Shown: positions 1 through 9,162, counted from the stretch's first letter. The stretch is 55,402 nucleotides of DNA from Planctomycetota bacterium (GCA_027623295.1 JAQBXR010000017.1:1-55402); one strand, 5' to 3'. Numbers and translations are program-made. The notes: a model not told the origin generated them from the letters alone.

Positions 1-876
1 GCGCTGCTTTCTTTAGAGGAACTTGAGCGCAACGGATGCGGATTGGTGTTAAGTCATGTTGCGGAACGCGGGGCAGAGGGGGAAACCCGCAAGGCGCTAC
101 CGGAAGTTCTGCCTTTCACCGAGGTTTTTGCGCCCGATGCGGATAGTTTTTCAGGGGAGCTGTTGGAAAAGGCCAAGCAAAACGGTGGCATTGCTTTGCA
201 TGCTCCTTATTCGGTTGCCCCAGAAGTGGCGCGGCAAGTCTTCACGGCCATGCAAGGTCACGGTTTAGTTTCGATTCATCTTGGTGAACATGAAGAAGAG
301 CGTGCTTATCTGGTCGACGGCGCTGGCCCCATGGCCGATTTGTTAGCGCGTCGTGAACGTCCCATGGTGGGTGGGCAGTGGACCTCGCCAGTGGATTGGC
401 TGCGCGCTATGGGTGGCATGCGGGAAGGCGTCTTAGCAGTGCATGGAGGCAATCTGACTGCGGCCGAAATTCAAGAAATGGAAGGTGCTGGTGTCGCCAT
501 GGTGTTCTGCCCGGGCACTCACTTGTATTTTGATCGCCCACCCACGGCTTATGCACAGCCCGGCGTCACTTTACCTGCACTCGGATGTGATTCGCGTGCC
601 TCCAATGCCGTGCTCGACCCCTTGCGCGAAGTGGCTTTGGCTCATCAATCCATGCCCGGCCATGGGGCTCAAGCTTGGTGGGGAGCTTTGACGGTTCGCG
701 GTGCCGGAGCGCTGCAACGGCAAGACCTCGGCAGCCTGGATCCCGGCAAGCTGGCTCGCCCTTTGCGTGTTTCACAGATCCCAGAAGCGGCCCATGGCAA
801 CGCCCAAGCCTTCTGTGAATTCTTATGCAGTGGCATCGACCTGAAACGAGAAGTCAGCAGCTTCCCCACTTGTTAA
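1..876 (+). CDS. Amidohydrolase-family deaminase, 5'-truncated
   Basis: The reading frame is open from base 1, so the true start and the N-terminal HxH metal site lie outside the window. The visible 291 codons read as the C-terminal part of a cytosine/S-adenosylhomocysteine/chlorohydrolase-type amidohydrolase. HAPYSV and SIHLGEHEEE carry the metal and substrate His/Glu, LAVHGGNLT holds the next His, and LGCDSRASN holds the metal-binding Asp of the (beta/alpha)8 barrel. By family this is a zinc- or iron-dependent hydrolytic deaminase acting on a ring amine; the substrate cannot be told from this fragment. The stop lies 11 nt before the start of the DHH phosphoesterase gene, which carries its own promoter-like box. 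Family assignment is firm, substrate unknown. Confidence 0.8.
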   Translation, partial: ALLSLEELERNGCGLVLSHVAERGAEGETRKALPEVLPFTEVFAPDADSFSGELLEKAKQNGGIALHAPYSVAPEVARQVFTAMQGHGLVSIHLGEHEEERAYLVDGAGPMADLLARRERPMVGGQWTSPVDWLRAMGGMREGVLAVHGGNLTAAEIQEMEGAGVAMVFCPGTHLYFDRPPTAYAQPGVTLPALGCDSRASNAVLDPLREVALAHQSMPGHGAQAWWGALTVRGAGALQRQDLGSLDPGKLARPLRVSQIPEAAHGNAQAFCEFLCSGIDLKREVSSFPTC

Positions 877-879
877 AAT
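874..879 (+). promoter_or_regulatory. -10 box TAAAAT for the DHH phosphoesterase gene
   Basis: TAAAAT lies 8 nt before the ATG at 888, overlapping the stop codon of the preceding gene, and no Shine-Dalgarno sequence precedes the ATG. It fits the leaderless pattern seen elsewhere in the window (TANNNT 6-8 nt before a start), with slightly longer spacing. No -35 element is evident. Confidence 0.4.
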
Positions 880-887
880 CACTGCGC

Positions 888-1892
888 ATGCAAGAAGCCA
901 TCCAACTGATCGAGTCGAGTCAAAAAATTCTGCTGTCCGGACATCTCCGCGCCGACGGCGATTGTTTGGGTGCGCAAAGTGTCATGTACCACGCGCTCAA
1001 AAAGATGGGCAAGGAGGTCGAAGTCATGTTGCCGAACCCTCCCGATGGCCGTTACGGTTTTCTGGAAGCGCATACGCCATGGACCCTGTTTAACGGCACC
1101 CTGCCCAAGGCTGATTTGCTTTTGGTCTGCGATTGCAACCAACTCGATCGGCTTGGCTCGATGGGAGATGCAGTGGCGGCAAGTGGCATGCCGCGCATCG
1201 CCTTGGATCACCATCCGATTGCAGAAGATCACGGGTGGACGGCCTTAGTGCACGATGTCACCGCTGCTGCAAGTGGCCTGATTGCACTCAAGGTCGCCAG
1301 TGCCCTGGGCGTGGACTCCCTGCCTATCGAAGCTTATGAGGCGGCCTTTGTGGCTCTGATGACCGACACCGGGTGGCTCAAGTACTCCAACGCCGATGCC
1401 GATGCATGGGCCGCCGCTGCAAGTCTGGTGGAGAAGGGCGTGAATACGGAACGCCTTTACGATTTGGTGTATCAGCAAGCCGAACTCGGACGTCCGATTG
1501 GCATCAGCGCGGCATTGGAGAATTTGCAGTACTTTGAAGATGGCCGCATTGCGGTGGCTTTTTCATCGCAAGCTCGCCTCGCCGAACTAGGTGGCACTCT
1601 CGAAGACAGCGATGATATTTTGGACATTTTGCGTAGCGTCAAGGAAGTGGAAGCAGTGGGGCTCATCACCGAACGCGCTGGCGGTTTTTGCAAAGTGAGT
1701 TTTCGCAGTAAACGCCATCTAGATGTGAACCAAGTCGCGCGCACGATTGGTGGCGGCGGGCATGCACGTGCAGCTGGTGCTTCCTTTGCACAGGAGGTCT
1801 CTTTAGCCTCTGCCGTAAGTAAAGTGGCTCAGGCCTTGCTGGACGGATATGCCGCGCAGAAGGTTGCCGCGGCTCTCAACGCAGAAGCCTAA
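888..1892 (+). CDS. DHH-family phosphoesterase (NrnA-like nanoRNase / pAp phosphatase)
   Basis: A 334-residue protein with the full DHH/DHHA1 layout. HLRADGDCLGAQ (His19, Asp23, Asp25) is motif I, CDCNQ (Asp82) motif II, and DHH at 107-109 motif III. A C-terminal DHHA1 domain carries GGGGHARAAG, which binds substrate. The family uses two Mn2+ ions to degrade 2-5 nt RNA and/or to dephosphorylate 3'-phosphoadenosine 5'-phosphate in the cytoplasm; the two activities cannot be separated by reading. The ATG at 888 was chosen because homologues begin just before motif I and because a TAAAAT box lies upstream. The stop overlaps that of the convergent proline dehydrogenase gene by 4 nt, leaving no room for a terminator between them. 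Confidence 0.85.
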   Translation: MQEAIQLIESSQKILLSGHLRADGDCLGAQSVMYHALKKMGKEVEVMLPNPPDGRYGFLEAHTPWTLFNGTLPKADLLLVCDCNQLDRLGSMGDAVAASGMPRIALDHHPIAEDHGWTALVHDVTAAASGLIALKVASALGVDSLPIEAYEAAFVALMTDTGWLKYSNADADAWAAAASLVEKGVNTERLYDLVYQQAELGRPIGISAALENLQYFEDGRIAVAFSSQARLAELGGTLEDSDDILDILRSVKEVEAVGLITERAGGFCKVSFRSKRHLDVNQVARTIGGGGHARAAGASFAQEVSLASAVSKVAQALLDGYAAQKVAAALNAEA

Positions 1893-2836
1893 GTGAAATC
1901 CTCTTGCTTTTTGAACATCCCCATCATGGCGTAACGCGCTAGCTTGGGGTTCTTCTTTAAGCGACGGACCACGTAGCGATACCAAGCTTCGCCATAGGGG
2001 ACGTAGACCCGGACCGGCAAGTCCTGTCGGCGTAGATCCTGGCGTAGTTCTTCACGCACACCCAAAAGCATTTGCACTTCGCATTGCTCAGACCAGCTTG
2101 GGTTTTCCTGCAACAAGGTTTGCAGCCCTTCGACCAGAACTTCATCGTGCGTGGCCACACCAACAAAGGCGCCGCCTTCTAAAAGGATACGTAAGATGCG
2201 TAGATAAGCCTGATTGATCACATTGCAGTCTTGATGGGCAATCTCCGCCGGTTCGACATAAATCCCTTTGACCAGGCGCACATTTAAAGGTGCATCCACA
2301 GCAACCAGTTGCTTCGCATCTTCTTCAGTACGCAGCAGCATCGATTGAATCACAATGCCTACGCTGGCACCGAACTTTTTACGCAAGGCAGCGAAGACGC
2401 GTAGGGTGCCATCGACGGTCTCGGATTCTTCCATTTCAAAACGCACAAAGGCACCTAGGCTTTGCGCCTTCTCCAAAATCGTGGAAACGGAATCTATGCA
2501 GACTTGTTCGCCAAGGTTCAAACCCATTTGGGTTGGCTTGACCGAAATGTTCAGCTCTAGCTTTTCATCGGCCAAATCTTGCAGCAAACGCAAGTTCTCC
2601 TTGGTGGCAGCATCGACCTCTTCCTGAGTGGTCACGGCTTCTCCCAGTTGGTCATAGGTCACCCGATAACCCGAGGAGGCGAGCTGTGCACCACGGCGCA
2701 GAGCATCTTCACGATGTTCTCCGGCTATGTAACGCAGGCTGAGCTTCCGCATGATCGCTTTCGGGACCAAGGGGATGAGGGAGGCGGCTAGGGAATCGAA
2801 CCAGGTCATGGGCTGCAGACGCGCGTCGGCAGGCAT
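1889..2836 (-). CDS. Proline dehydrogenase, monofunctional
   Basis: A 315-residue FAD-dependent proline dehydrogenase of the short, PutB-like type, lacking the P5C dehydrogenase half of PutA. Diagnostic segments are the barrel strand LVKGIY, ATHDEVL, and the C-terminal YVPYGEAWYRYVVRRL, whose Arg pair holds the substrate carboxylate. It oxidises proline to pyrroline-5-carboxylate and passes electrons to the membrane quinone pool. The ATG at 2836 gives a 9-residue leader before MTWFDS; the ATG at 2809 is an equally plausible start. It is divergent from the anion transporter, and the two starts are about 40 nt apart, so the promoters must be very compact or overlap. No P5C dehydrogenase gene is in the window. 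Confidence 0.88.
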   Translation of the reverse strand: MPADARLQPMTWFDSLAASLIPLVPKAIMRKLSLRYIAGEHREDALRRGAQLASSGYRVTYDQLGEAVTTQEEVDAATKENLRLLQDLADEKLELNISVKPTQMGLNLGEQVCIDSVSTILEKAQSLGAFVRFEMEESETVDGTLRVFAALRKKFGASVGIVIQSMLLRTEEDAKQLVAVDAPLNVRLVKGIYVEPAEIAHQDCNVINQAYLRILRILLEGGAFVGVATHDEVLVEGLQTLLQENPSWSEQCEVQMLLGVREELRQDLRRQDLPVRVYVPYGEAWYRYVVRRLKKNPKLARYAMMGMFKKQEDFT

Positions 2837-2876
2837 AGGATGGCGTCCCTCGGCCCCTTGCGCCAGAGTCAGCCCC

Positions 2877-4406
2877 TTGGATTCCGACCCGGAAAGCCCG
2901 CCCCGCCCGTTGCAGCGCCTCCTTCCCGGAGTGGCGCTAGCTTTGGTGGTTCCCTGGATGCCGTGGGTCTCAGATTTGCCCTATGAGGCGCGCGCCACCG
3001 CCGCGATTGCCTTCTTTACCGCTTATTGTTGGATCCGCGAGGCCCTGCCACTGCCAATCGCTTCGCTCCTGCCGGCACTTCTGTTCCCAGCCCTGGGAGT
3101 GGTCGATGCCCGCGAAGTCGCACCGTGGTATTTCAAAGACATCCTGCTGCTATTCCTCGGTGGGTTCATTTTGGCTCTCGCTCTGGAACGCTACGGCCTG
3201 CATCACCGCTTCGCTTTGCGCTCCCTGCGCATCTTTGGCACCCGCCCGCGTCGCGTGGTGCTGGGCTTCATGCTGGTCGCAGGGCTCATGAGCATGTTCA
3301 TTAGTAACACCAGTACGGCGCTGCTCATGTTGCCAGTGGCGGTCTCTTTGTTGCAGCAATGTAAGCCGTTTGAGCAAAAGCAACTGAATGCACCCTTGTT
3401 ACTCGGCATTGCTTATTCGTGCTCGATTGGAGGGGTAGCCACCCCGATTGGCACCGCGCCCAACAGCGTTTTACTGGGCATGTATAGCGAGCGATTCCCC
3501 GATGCCCCGGAGTTAAGTTTCGGCACATGGTTTTTTGGAGCCTTTCCGTTCGTTCTCGCTTTCCTTTTCGTGGCGTGGTTTTGCCTTTGTCGAGTGACCG
3601 GAAAGTTGAGTTCCAAACGCACCGAAAGTTTAGATCGTTTTGTGGAAGAACGTGCCGGTCAAGCACCGCGTACGCCAGAACAAAACCGCGTGCTTGGAGT
3701 TTTTGGCTTGGTCGCCATTCTTTGGATGACACGGCAAGGTATAGATTTTGGAGATTTCGCGATTCCAGGATGGGCGAGCTTCTTGCCAGAACATGTTGCC
3801 GGTACCTTGAAAGATTCGACGGTAGCTTTGGTCGGCGTACTTTTACTTTTCTCAATCCCTGGCCGCGCCAAACAAACTGGTGCGCTTATGGATTGGGAGG
3901 ACTGCAAAAACATTCCGTGGGGCATTTTGTTGTTGCTTGGCGGTGGTTTCGCATTGGCGAAGGGTTTTGAAGTGAGTGGACTCAGCGCCGCGGTGGGCGA
4001 TGCCATGGGTTCTTCCCTCCAAGTCCTGCCGTTGTGGGGGACCGTGTTCTGTGTCGCCATCGCGGTGACCTTTCTCACCGAGATCACTTCCAACACTGCG
4101 ACCATCAACATTTTGCTGCCGGTGCTGTTCAGCGCCAGTGTTGCTGCAGGACTCCATCCCATGGCGCTTGCCATCCCACTGACCTTCGCTGTGTCCTGCG
4201 CCTTCATGTTGCCGGTCTCAACCCCTCCCAATGCGATTCTTTTCTCAAGTGGACGCCTCAAAATGGGCGAAATGGCAAAGGCAGGTTTCGTGCTCAACCT
4301 GTGCACCGCAATCCTGGTCACCTTGTTCTGCATCTACTGGGTGGCTCCGCAATGGGGTTTCGACCTCAGCGAAGATCCGAGCTGGGCCCACCCGGCCAAA
4401 CCCTAA
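2877..4406 (+). CDS. DASS/SLC13-family sodium:anion symporter
   Basis: A polytopic protein of about 509 residues with the inverted-repeat architecture of the divalent anion:Na+ symporter family. The first half has SNTSTALLMLP (the SNT sodium/substrate hairpin) and GGVATPIGTAPN; the second half has the matching TSNTATINILLP and STPPNAIL. Such carriers import C4-dicarboxylates, citrate, sulfate or related anions with Na+; the substrate cannot be read. The start is uncertain. The frame is open back to 2751, inside the divergent proline dehydrogenase gene, and TTG at 2877 is the first reasonable start that leaves about 40 nt between the genes and a normal cytoplasmic N-terminus. No good Shine-Dalgarno or leaderless box supports it. 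Confidence 0.83.
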   Translation: MDSDPESPPRPLQRLLPGVALALVVPWMPWVSDLPYEARATAAIAFFTAYCWIREALPLPIASLLPALLFPALGVVDAREVAPWYFKDILLLFLGGFILALALERYGLHHRFALRSLRIFGTRPRRVVLGFMLVAGLMSMFISNTSTALLMLPVAVSLLQQCKPFEQKQLNAPLLLGIAYSCSIGGVATPIGTAPNSVLLGMYSERFPDAPELSFGTWFFGAFPFVLAFLFVAWFCLCRVTGKLSSKRTESLDRFVEERAGQAPRTPEQNRVLGVFGLVAILWMTRQGIDFGDFAIPGWASFLPEHVAGTLKDSTVALVGVLLLFSIPGRAKQTGALMDWEDCKNIPWGILLLLGGGFALAKGFEVSGLSAAVGDAMGSSLQVLPLWGTVFCVAIAVTFLTEITSNTATINILLPVLFSASVAAGLHPMALAIPLTFAVSCAFMLPVSTPPNAILFSSGRLKMGEMAKAGFVLNLCTAILVTLFCIYWVAPQWGFDLSEDPSWAHPAKP

Positions 4407-4422
4407 TCGTTGTCCTAAGACT

Positions 4423-4428
4423 TATACT
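4423..4428 (+). promoter_or_regulatory. -10 box TATACT, leaderless promoter of the sulfatase gene
   Basis: TATACT is followed by exactly 6 nt and then the ATG at 4435, placing the expected transcription start on the ATG itself. There is no Shine-Dalgarno sequence. This is the best consensus match among the leaderless-type promoters in this window. Confidence 0.6.
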
Positions 4429-4434
4429 GTGGAT

Positions 4435-5907
4435 ATGGACTGTCTGAAAAACCCTCTCTTCTGTGCCTTACTCGTGGTGGGCGCTTTGGCCGCCTGCACC
4501 AAGGGCGATGGCCCGGTAGTCGAGGTTGCGGTGGGCGGAGGACAAGCTGCCCGGTCGGAAGTCATCACCTCTGGTCTTTTGGCGCCAGGCGATACCCGTG
4601 ACCTGATTTTGGTTGCGGTGGACACTTTACGTGCCGACCGTTTGCCGTTTTATGGTGCTGAGCGCGCCACTGGAGGAAGCGCCGACCAGAAGTGGTCGAT
4701 GGCTTGGTTGGCCGCAAATGGGACCCTGTGGGAAAACACTTGGGCACCTGCCGGCATGACTTTGCCTTCGTTTACGACTCTGTGGACCGGTATGCCACCC
4801 TTGGAACACGGCTCGATTGGGAACTTTATCAAGAGCAGTGAGCCAACCTTTGCCATGGAATTGGCCGAGCTCGGATGGGCCGGTCATGCAGTCGTGGCGA
4901 ACCGCGTTTTGGGAGAAGATTGTGGTTTAGATCGCGGCTTTACCTCGCATTTGGTGCGGACTAAGCAGGCTGAGAAATCGGCCCCACGCGAGTTGTTGGT
5001 GGCCACTAAGAACGATGTCGAGGCCAAGCAGCGCATATTTGTATGGGCGCACTACATGGCACCGCATCAGCCGTATGAACCCGTTGCTCCCCATTTGGGG
5101 ACCTTCTCCAAATCTAGTGGAGCCAAGGGCGATAAACCTACTTTGGAAGGCTTACATCGCAATCCTGAGAGTATCACCGATGCGGTGCTTGCCAATGTGC
5201 AAGCGCTTTACGATGAAGAGATTTTGACTGCCAACGATTATGTGGTGGAAGTGCTGACTGGATTAGAAGCGCAATACCGAAACGCAGGGCGCGGTGATTT
5301 ATTGGATAACGCGGTGGTGGTATTCGTCTCCGATCACGGCGAAGAGCTACTCGACCGCAACGGTTACTCCATGCACGCCAAGAGCATTTATTCGGGCACC
5401 ACCCATGTCCCGCTGATGATTTTGGGTAAGGAGTGGATGGCGGGGAAGCGGGTGGAGCAAGGCATCGCCCTGGAAGAGGTCATGCCCATGGTCTTGCGCG
5501 GTGTTGAGCCCGAGAGCGAGTACTTTTTCTCGGCCTATCGCGAGCTTTTTTATATGGTGCGCGATGCACGCTGGTCTTTGGTGCACAATCCATCGGCCAA
5601 CCTCAACGGTCCTCCTGAGCCGCCGAAATCTGTGACCTACCACTATCCGGTGGTTGCTTTATACGACCGCAGTGTCGACCCAAAGGAATTGGTCGATGTC
5701 TCCCTCGCAAATCCGGAAATCACGCGGCGGATGTTAGATGCTCTTCGCACTTGGCACGATGCCTTGGAATTTGCCGGGGAGGAGCCAGAAGATGCCATGA
5801 CGCAAGAGGAGTTAGAGCTCCTTGAGTCGTTGGGTTATGCCTCAGCTGGCGACCATGAGGGTGAGTCCACTTTGACCCCATGGCGCGGTTCGCAATGGAA
5901 TCCTTAA
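4435..5907 (+). CDS. Sulfatase-family lipoprotein with Thr at the nucleophile position
   Basis: A 490-residue protein with a lipoprotein signal (LVVGALAAC, Cys21), so probably membrane-anchored in the periplasm. It has the alkaline-phosphatase/sulfatase fold: VAVDTLRADRLP (metal Asp63), TLPSFTTLWTG at 109-119, and FVSDHGEELLDR plus HAKSIY (metal and substrate ligands). Classical sulfatases have C-x-P-S-R with Cys or Ser converted to formylglycine. Here Thr109 sits at that position and the Arg is Phe, so a formylglycine sulfatase mechanism is unlikely. A Thr-nucleophile phosphatase or phosphotransferase role is possible. The start is set by the TATACT box 6 nt upstream. The following membrane-protein gene overlaps its 3' end, so the two are probably co-transcribed and may act on the same envelope glycan or lipid (inference). 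Confidence 0.78.
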   Translation: MDCLKNPLFCALLVVGALAACTKGDGPVVEVAVGGGQAARSEVITSGLLAPGDTRDLILVAVDTLRADRLPFYGAERATGGSADQKWSMAWLAANGTLWENTWAPAGMTLPSFTTLWTGMPPLEHGSIGNFIKSSEPTFAMELAELGWAGHAVVANRVLGEDCGLDRGFTSHLVRTKQAEKSAPRELLVATKNDVEAKQRIFVWAHYMAPHQPYEPVAPHLGTFSKSSGAKGDKPTLEGLHRNPESITDAVLANVQALYDEEILTANDYVVEVLTGLEAQYRNAGRGDLLDNAVVVFVSDHGEELLDRNGYSMHAKSIYSGTTHVPLMILGKEWMAGKRVEQGIALEEVMPMVLRGVEPESEYFFSAYRELFYMVRDARWSLVHNPSANLNGPPEPPKSVTYHYPVVALYDRSVDPKELVDVSLANPEITRRMLDALRTWHDALEFAGEEPEDAMTQEELELLESLGYASAGDHEGESTLTPWRGSQWNP

Positions 5908-7622
5908 GCACCCCAACGAGTCTGCGCGATCGCATAGCGCCCTGGATCGAGGGCGGCTTGCTTGCATTGGTGGTCATGGTGGTGGTTTCCTTAGGCGGCG
6001 ATGCCGTGCGCACCTCCTATCACGGTTTTCTGCACACCAGTTTGGGTGAAGCGGTCTTGCGCGATGGTCTCATGCCGGAGAATCCGTATCACGCTGGCAC
6101 TCCGCTGCATTACTACACGCTTTACCCAACCTTAGGCGTGTTGCTGGGCAAACTTGGCGGAGGTCCTTTATGGGGCTTTGCCATCCTCAACATTTTCGCG
6201 GCCATGCTCATGGGCCCCGCGCTTGATGCTTTTGGGAAACGCCTAGGCCTAGGTTTTACTGCCCGACGTTGCGCTTTCTTTTCCATGGTGCTTGGCTTTA
6301 ACGGCCTCTCGCAGTGGTGGGTTTCGACGGACACTCCCATGGTGGAAGGAGCGTCGCCGCTCTTGGTGTTGCTGGATTTAACCGAACCGGTGAGTGGATT
6401 GAGTTGGGATGGCCGTTTGCAGTCCTTCTTGCCGAAGTTCCTCAACGTTTCTTCGTTTGCGATTTCACTGCCTTTCGCATTCTTCGCGCTGGCTGATAAT
6501 TTGGCGGGTGGCAAACGCGAGACTTTACGTATGGGAGTTTTGCTTGGCATCACTATGGCGCTGAACCCGTTGGTGGGTGGCTTCGTAGCGGTGTTGGTGG
6601 TACTCGAAAAGTTGCCTTTGCTGAAGCAAGGAGTGCAAGGCCTCAAAACTCTGCTTCCCGCAGCAGTGGTGGCTGTCTTGATTGCGCTACCGTTTTTGTT
6701 GCCGCTCTTGGGTGGATCCCCAGAAGGCGACACCACCATGGCGGGAGCTTTTCCGTTCATCGGTTCCGGTGCATGGGCGAACTTGCTTGGGCCTTTGCTG
6801 CTGTTGTGGCCATTGGGCATTTGGGGTGTGTTTAAACTCCCCAAAGACAAGCGTCCTCCACTTTGTTTTGCGCTTGGCTTAGCTGCATTGTTTTCCTTCC
6901 TCAGTTTGCCGTGGAGTAACGAATATAAGTTCCCGCGTATGGAAGGCATTTTGCTTGCCCTGCCGGCAGGAGCTTTGCTTGGAAGTTTGTGGAAGACTTT
7001 GCCCGGAAAGTGGGTAGGTCCTCCACTTTGTTTTGCGCTTGGCTCGCTTTGTGTGCCGACCTTTTGGAGTACTTTTCAGGCCTATTCCGAATGGGATTTG
7101 GGCGAAAGCAATCTGCTTAACCATGTGGAGGACGGTCGTTTGGCCTTGCGTCCGGAAGGGCTTATTCAAACTTGGCCCAGCAAGGTTGCAGCCGCCGAAC
7201 AAGAGCTTGCCGAGAATGCGGTGCTCTTGTTTCATCCCTGGCATCCAGGGATTCGCGGCAGTGCTTTAGGCGCCCAAGGGAATCCACTCATGCCGGTGTT
7301 ATCGCACGCCCTGTTTGTTGATGCTCCGCAAATCCACAACGCCAGTTTGCCCGATTTGCGGGAACGCTTAGATGCAAGTTTTGCGCTATGGCAAGGCCGT
7401 CGTTGGGTGAAGCAAGATTCGAGCCCAAGTGAGCCTTATGACTCAACCCAGGCCTTGGCTGCAATTCGTTCCAAGATTGCTGGACGTCCTCTGGCTGTGG
7501 TCACGATAAAGGATCATCCTGCGGTGCAGCTCCTGATGGCTGCAGGCGGATCTCTCGTGGTCGAGGAAAACGAACTGGCCATGTGGTTGATTCCGCCTCT
7601 AGAGGCGACGGCCGGTAACTAA
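5895..7622 (+). CDS. Large polytopic membrane protein, possibly GT-C glycosyltransferase-like
   Basis: About 575 residues with roughly ten hydrophobic segments in the first two thirds and a soluble C-terminal domain of about 170 residues. The first external loop (HTSLGEAVLRDG...NPYHAG...LHYYTLYP) resembles the loop found in GT-C type transferases and relatives, where an acidic residue binds a lipid-linked donor. That is a resemblance only, and I do not recognise a named family. The start is ATG 5895 or ATG 5880; both overlap the sulfatase-like gene, implying translational coupling. Its last 122 nt overlap the 3' end of the convergent comM gene. Confidence 0.6.
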   Translation: MESLSTPTSLRDRIAPWIEGGLLALVVMVVVSLGGDAVRTSYHGFLHTSLGEAVLRDGLMPENPYHAGTPLHYYTLYPTLGVLLGKLGGGPLWGFAILNIFAAMLMGPALDAFGKRLGLGFTARRCAFFSMVLGFNGLSQWWVSTDTPMVEGASPLLVLLDLTEPVSGLSWDGRLQSFLPKFLNVSSFAISLPFAFFALADNLAGGKRETLRMGVLLGITMALNPLVGGFVAVLVVLEKLPLLKQGVQGLKTLLPAAVVAVLIALPFLLPLLGGSPEGDTTMAGAFPFIGSGAWANLLGPLLLLWPLGIWGVFKLPKDKRPPLCFALGLAALFSFLSLPWSNEYKFPRMEGILLALPAGALLGSLWKTLPGKWVGPPLCFALGSLCVPTFWSTFQAYSEWDLGESNLLNHVEDGRLALRPEGLIQTWPSKVAAAEQELAENAVLLFHPWHPGIRGSALGAQGNPLMPVLSHALFVDAPQIHNASLPDLRERLDASFALWQGRRWVKQDSSPSEPYDSTQALAAIRSKIAGRPLAVVTIKDHPAVQLLMAAGGSLVVEENELAMWLIPPLEATAGN

Positions 7623-9114
7623 GCGCCTCTTTTAGGTCTTGCACGATGAGCGGCTCGCGTTGTTGTAAATCGGCAATGGTGCGTGCAACGCGGAGGCATC
7701 GCAGTAGGCCGCGCCCGGAGAGAGGCAGAGTGGCTACTGCCTGACGCATGAGTTTGCGCGATGCCAAGTCCAAGCCGGTCGCCCGAATTTGATCGAGAGT
7801 GGCTTTGGAGCTGGTGCAGAAACCGCGGGTCTTCTGCTGAAGCTGTTGGAAATCCAAGGTGCGTTGCAGAGTGGTGCGGATTTCCTCATCGGGTGGAGCG
7901 GTGGGTGGTCCATCTAAAGCTTCCGCAGCGACAGGGCCCATTTCCACAAAGAGGTCAAAGCGATCGCGCAGGGGACCGCTGACGCGTTGCGCATAGGCGT
8001 TGAGGCGTGCCGGAGTGCAACGACATGGCATCTTGGGATGAGTTGCATATCCACAGGGGCAAGGGTTGCTGGTTGCGATGAGCTGGACATCGGCGGGGTA
8101 GGTGGCCCACTCACGCGCACGCTGTAAGCGCACTTCGCCTTCTTCCAGGGGCTGGCGCAATCCCTCCAACACCGGTCGCGCGAATTCCGGGATTTCGTCC
8201 AAAAACAGAATGCCACCATGGGCGCGGGCTAACTCCCCGGGGCGAAGCGGTGAGCCGCCCCCTAAGAGCGCCTGCGCCGATGCGCTGGTGTGTGGCGCAC
8301 GGAATGGTGGGCGGGAACTTAAATGCGTGAGCGGCCTCAGTAAGGCTTCGACGCTGGCCACCTCCAAGGCGCGTTGGGGGTGGAGGTCCGGAAGCAGCAA
8401 GCTGAGGCGTCGGGCGAGCATGCTTTTGCCGGTGCCAGGTGGGCCTTGCATCCACATCGAATGACGGCCGGCAATCGCAAGCACTGCAGCACGGCGCGCA
8501 TGAGGTTGTCCGCGTAAGTCATCCAGCCGCGATGTGCTTTTACTTGTGCCAGTAGCACCATCGGAAGCCGTTGGGGTTTCTCGCGCCAAAGGGTGGAACG
8601 AAGCGGGATGTTTGAGATATGCGACGACTTCGGCTAAGTCCGTCAAACCGAATGCCTGCATGCCAGGCGCCAAATGTGCTTCTGGAGCAGCATCGGGGGC
8701 GGTGATGAGGGTGAAGCATTCTTCCTGCACGGCAGCTAATGCGGCCAGCAAGGTGCCGCGTGCTGGCGGATGAAGCCGTCCCTCCAAATCAAGCTCCGCC
8801 AGGAAAAGTGTTTTACCCTGCGGCGCTGGAGCCTGATGCTCCACCACCAACAGCGAAACCGCTAAGGCCAGATCAAAAGGCAGACCGCATTTCGGCAATT
8901 GCGCGGGCACCAGGTTGAAAAGCACTTTGCCCTTCGGAAAGGCAAACTGATGCTGTAGAAAGGCTGCCGGTAATCGTTCGCGTGCTTCCCGCGCTACGGC
9001 ATCGGGCATGCCGACCAGGATTACGCGCGAAAGGCCGCGCCCGGTTTGCGTTTCTACGCGAACCAAATGTGCGCGACTGCCGAATAAGGTGGCGCCAAAA
9101 ATTTCCTTGTGCAT
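7501..9114 (-). CDS. comM: YifB/ComM-family AAA+ ATPase (Mg-chelatase-like)
   Basis: A 537-residue member of the YifB family. The N-terminal domain begins MHKEIFGATLFGSRAHLV, as in homologues, which is why ATG 9114 was preferred to the GTG at 9147. The AAA+ core has Walker A GPPGTGKSMLARR, Walker B GILFLDEIPEF and the family-specific cysteine cluster NPCPCGY...PCRC before the arginine-finger region, followed by the C-terminal Mg-chelatase-like domain (SGRGLLRCLRVARTIADL). In naturally transformable bacteria ComM is a hexameric helicase that extends branch migration during integration of imported DNA. It follows comEC on the same strand with a short gap, which supports a transformation role. 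The C-terminal tail of about 25 residues is atypical and overlaps the opposite-strand membrane-protein gene. Confidence 0.88.
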   Translation of the reverse strand: MHKEIFGATLFGSRAHLVRVETQTGRGLSRVILVGMPDAVAREARERLPAAFLQHQFAFPKGKVLFNLVPAQLPKCGLPFDLALAVSLLVVEHQAPAPQGKTLFLAELDLEGRLHPPARGTLLAALAAVQEECFTLITAPDAAPEAHLAPGMQAFGLTDLAEVVAYLKHPASFHPLARETPTASDGATGTSKSTSRLDDLRGQPHARRAAVLAIAGRHSMWMQGPPGTGKSMLARRLSLLLPDLHPQRALEVASVEALLRPLTHLSSRPPFRAPHTSASAQALLGGGSPLRPGELARAHGGILFLDEIPEFARPVLEGLRQPLEEGEVRLQRAREWATYPADVQLIATSNPCPCGYATHPKMPCRCTPARLNAYAQRVSGPLRDRFDLFVEMGPVAAEALDGPPTAPPDEEIRTTLQRTLDFQQLQQKTRGFCTSSKATLDQIRATGLDLASRKLMRQAVATLPLSGRGLLRCLRVARTIADLQQREPLIVQDLKEALSYRPSPLEAESTTWPVRFPRPREIRLQPSGAAPQDDPLS

Positions 9115-9162
9115 CAATAGGAAGACGCGAGCCTTGACTGGCGGCACGGAAATCTTGTCGTC

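Noticed and set aside
6122-6949. 275-codon minus-strand open frame inside the polytopic membrane-protein gene
   Set aside because: Antisense shadow of a hydrophobic gene; rich in Ser/Pro/Lys/Asn as expected from reversed Leu/Gly/Phe codons, with no start signal or motif.
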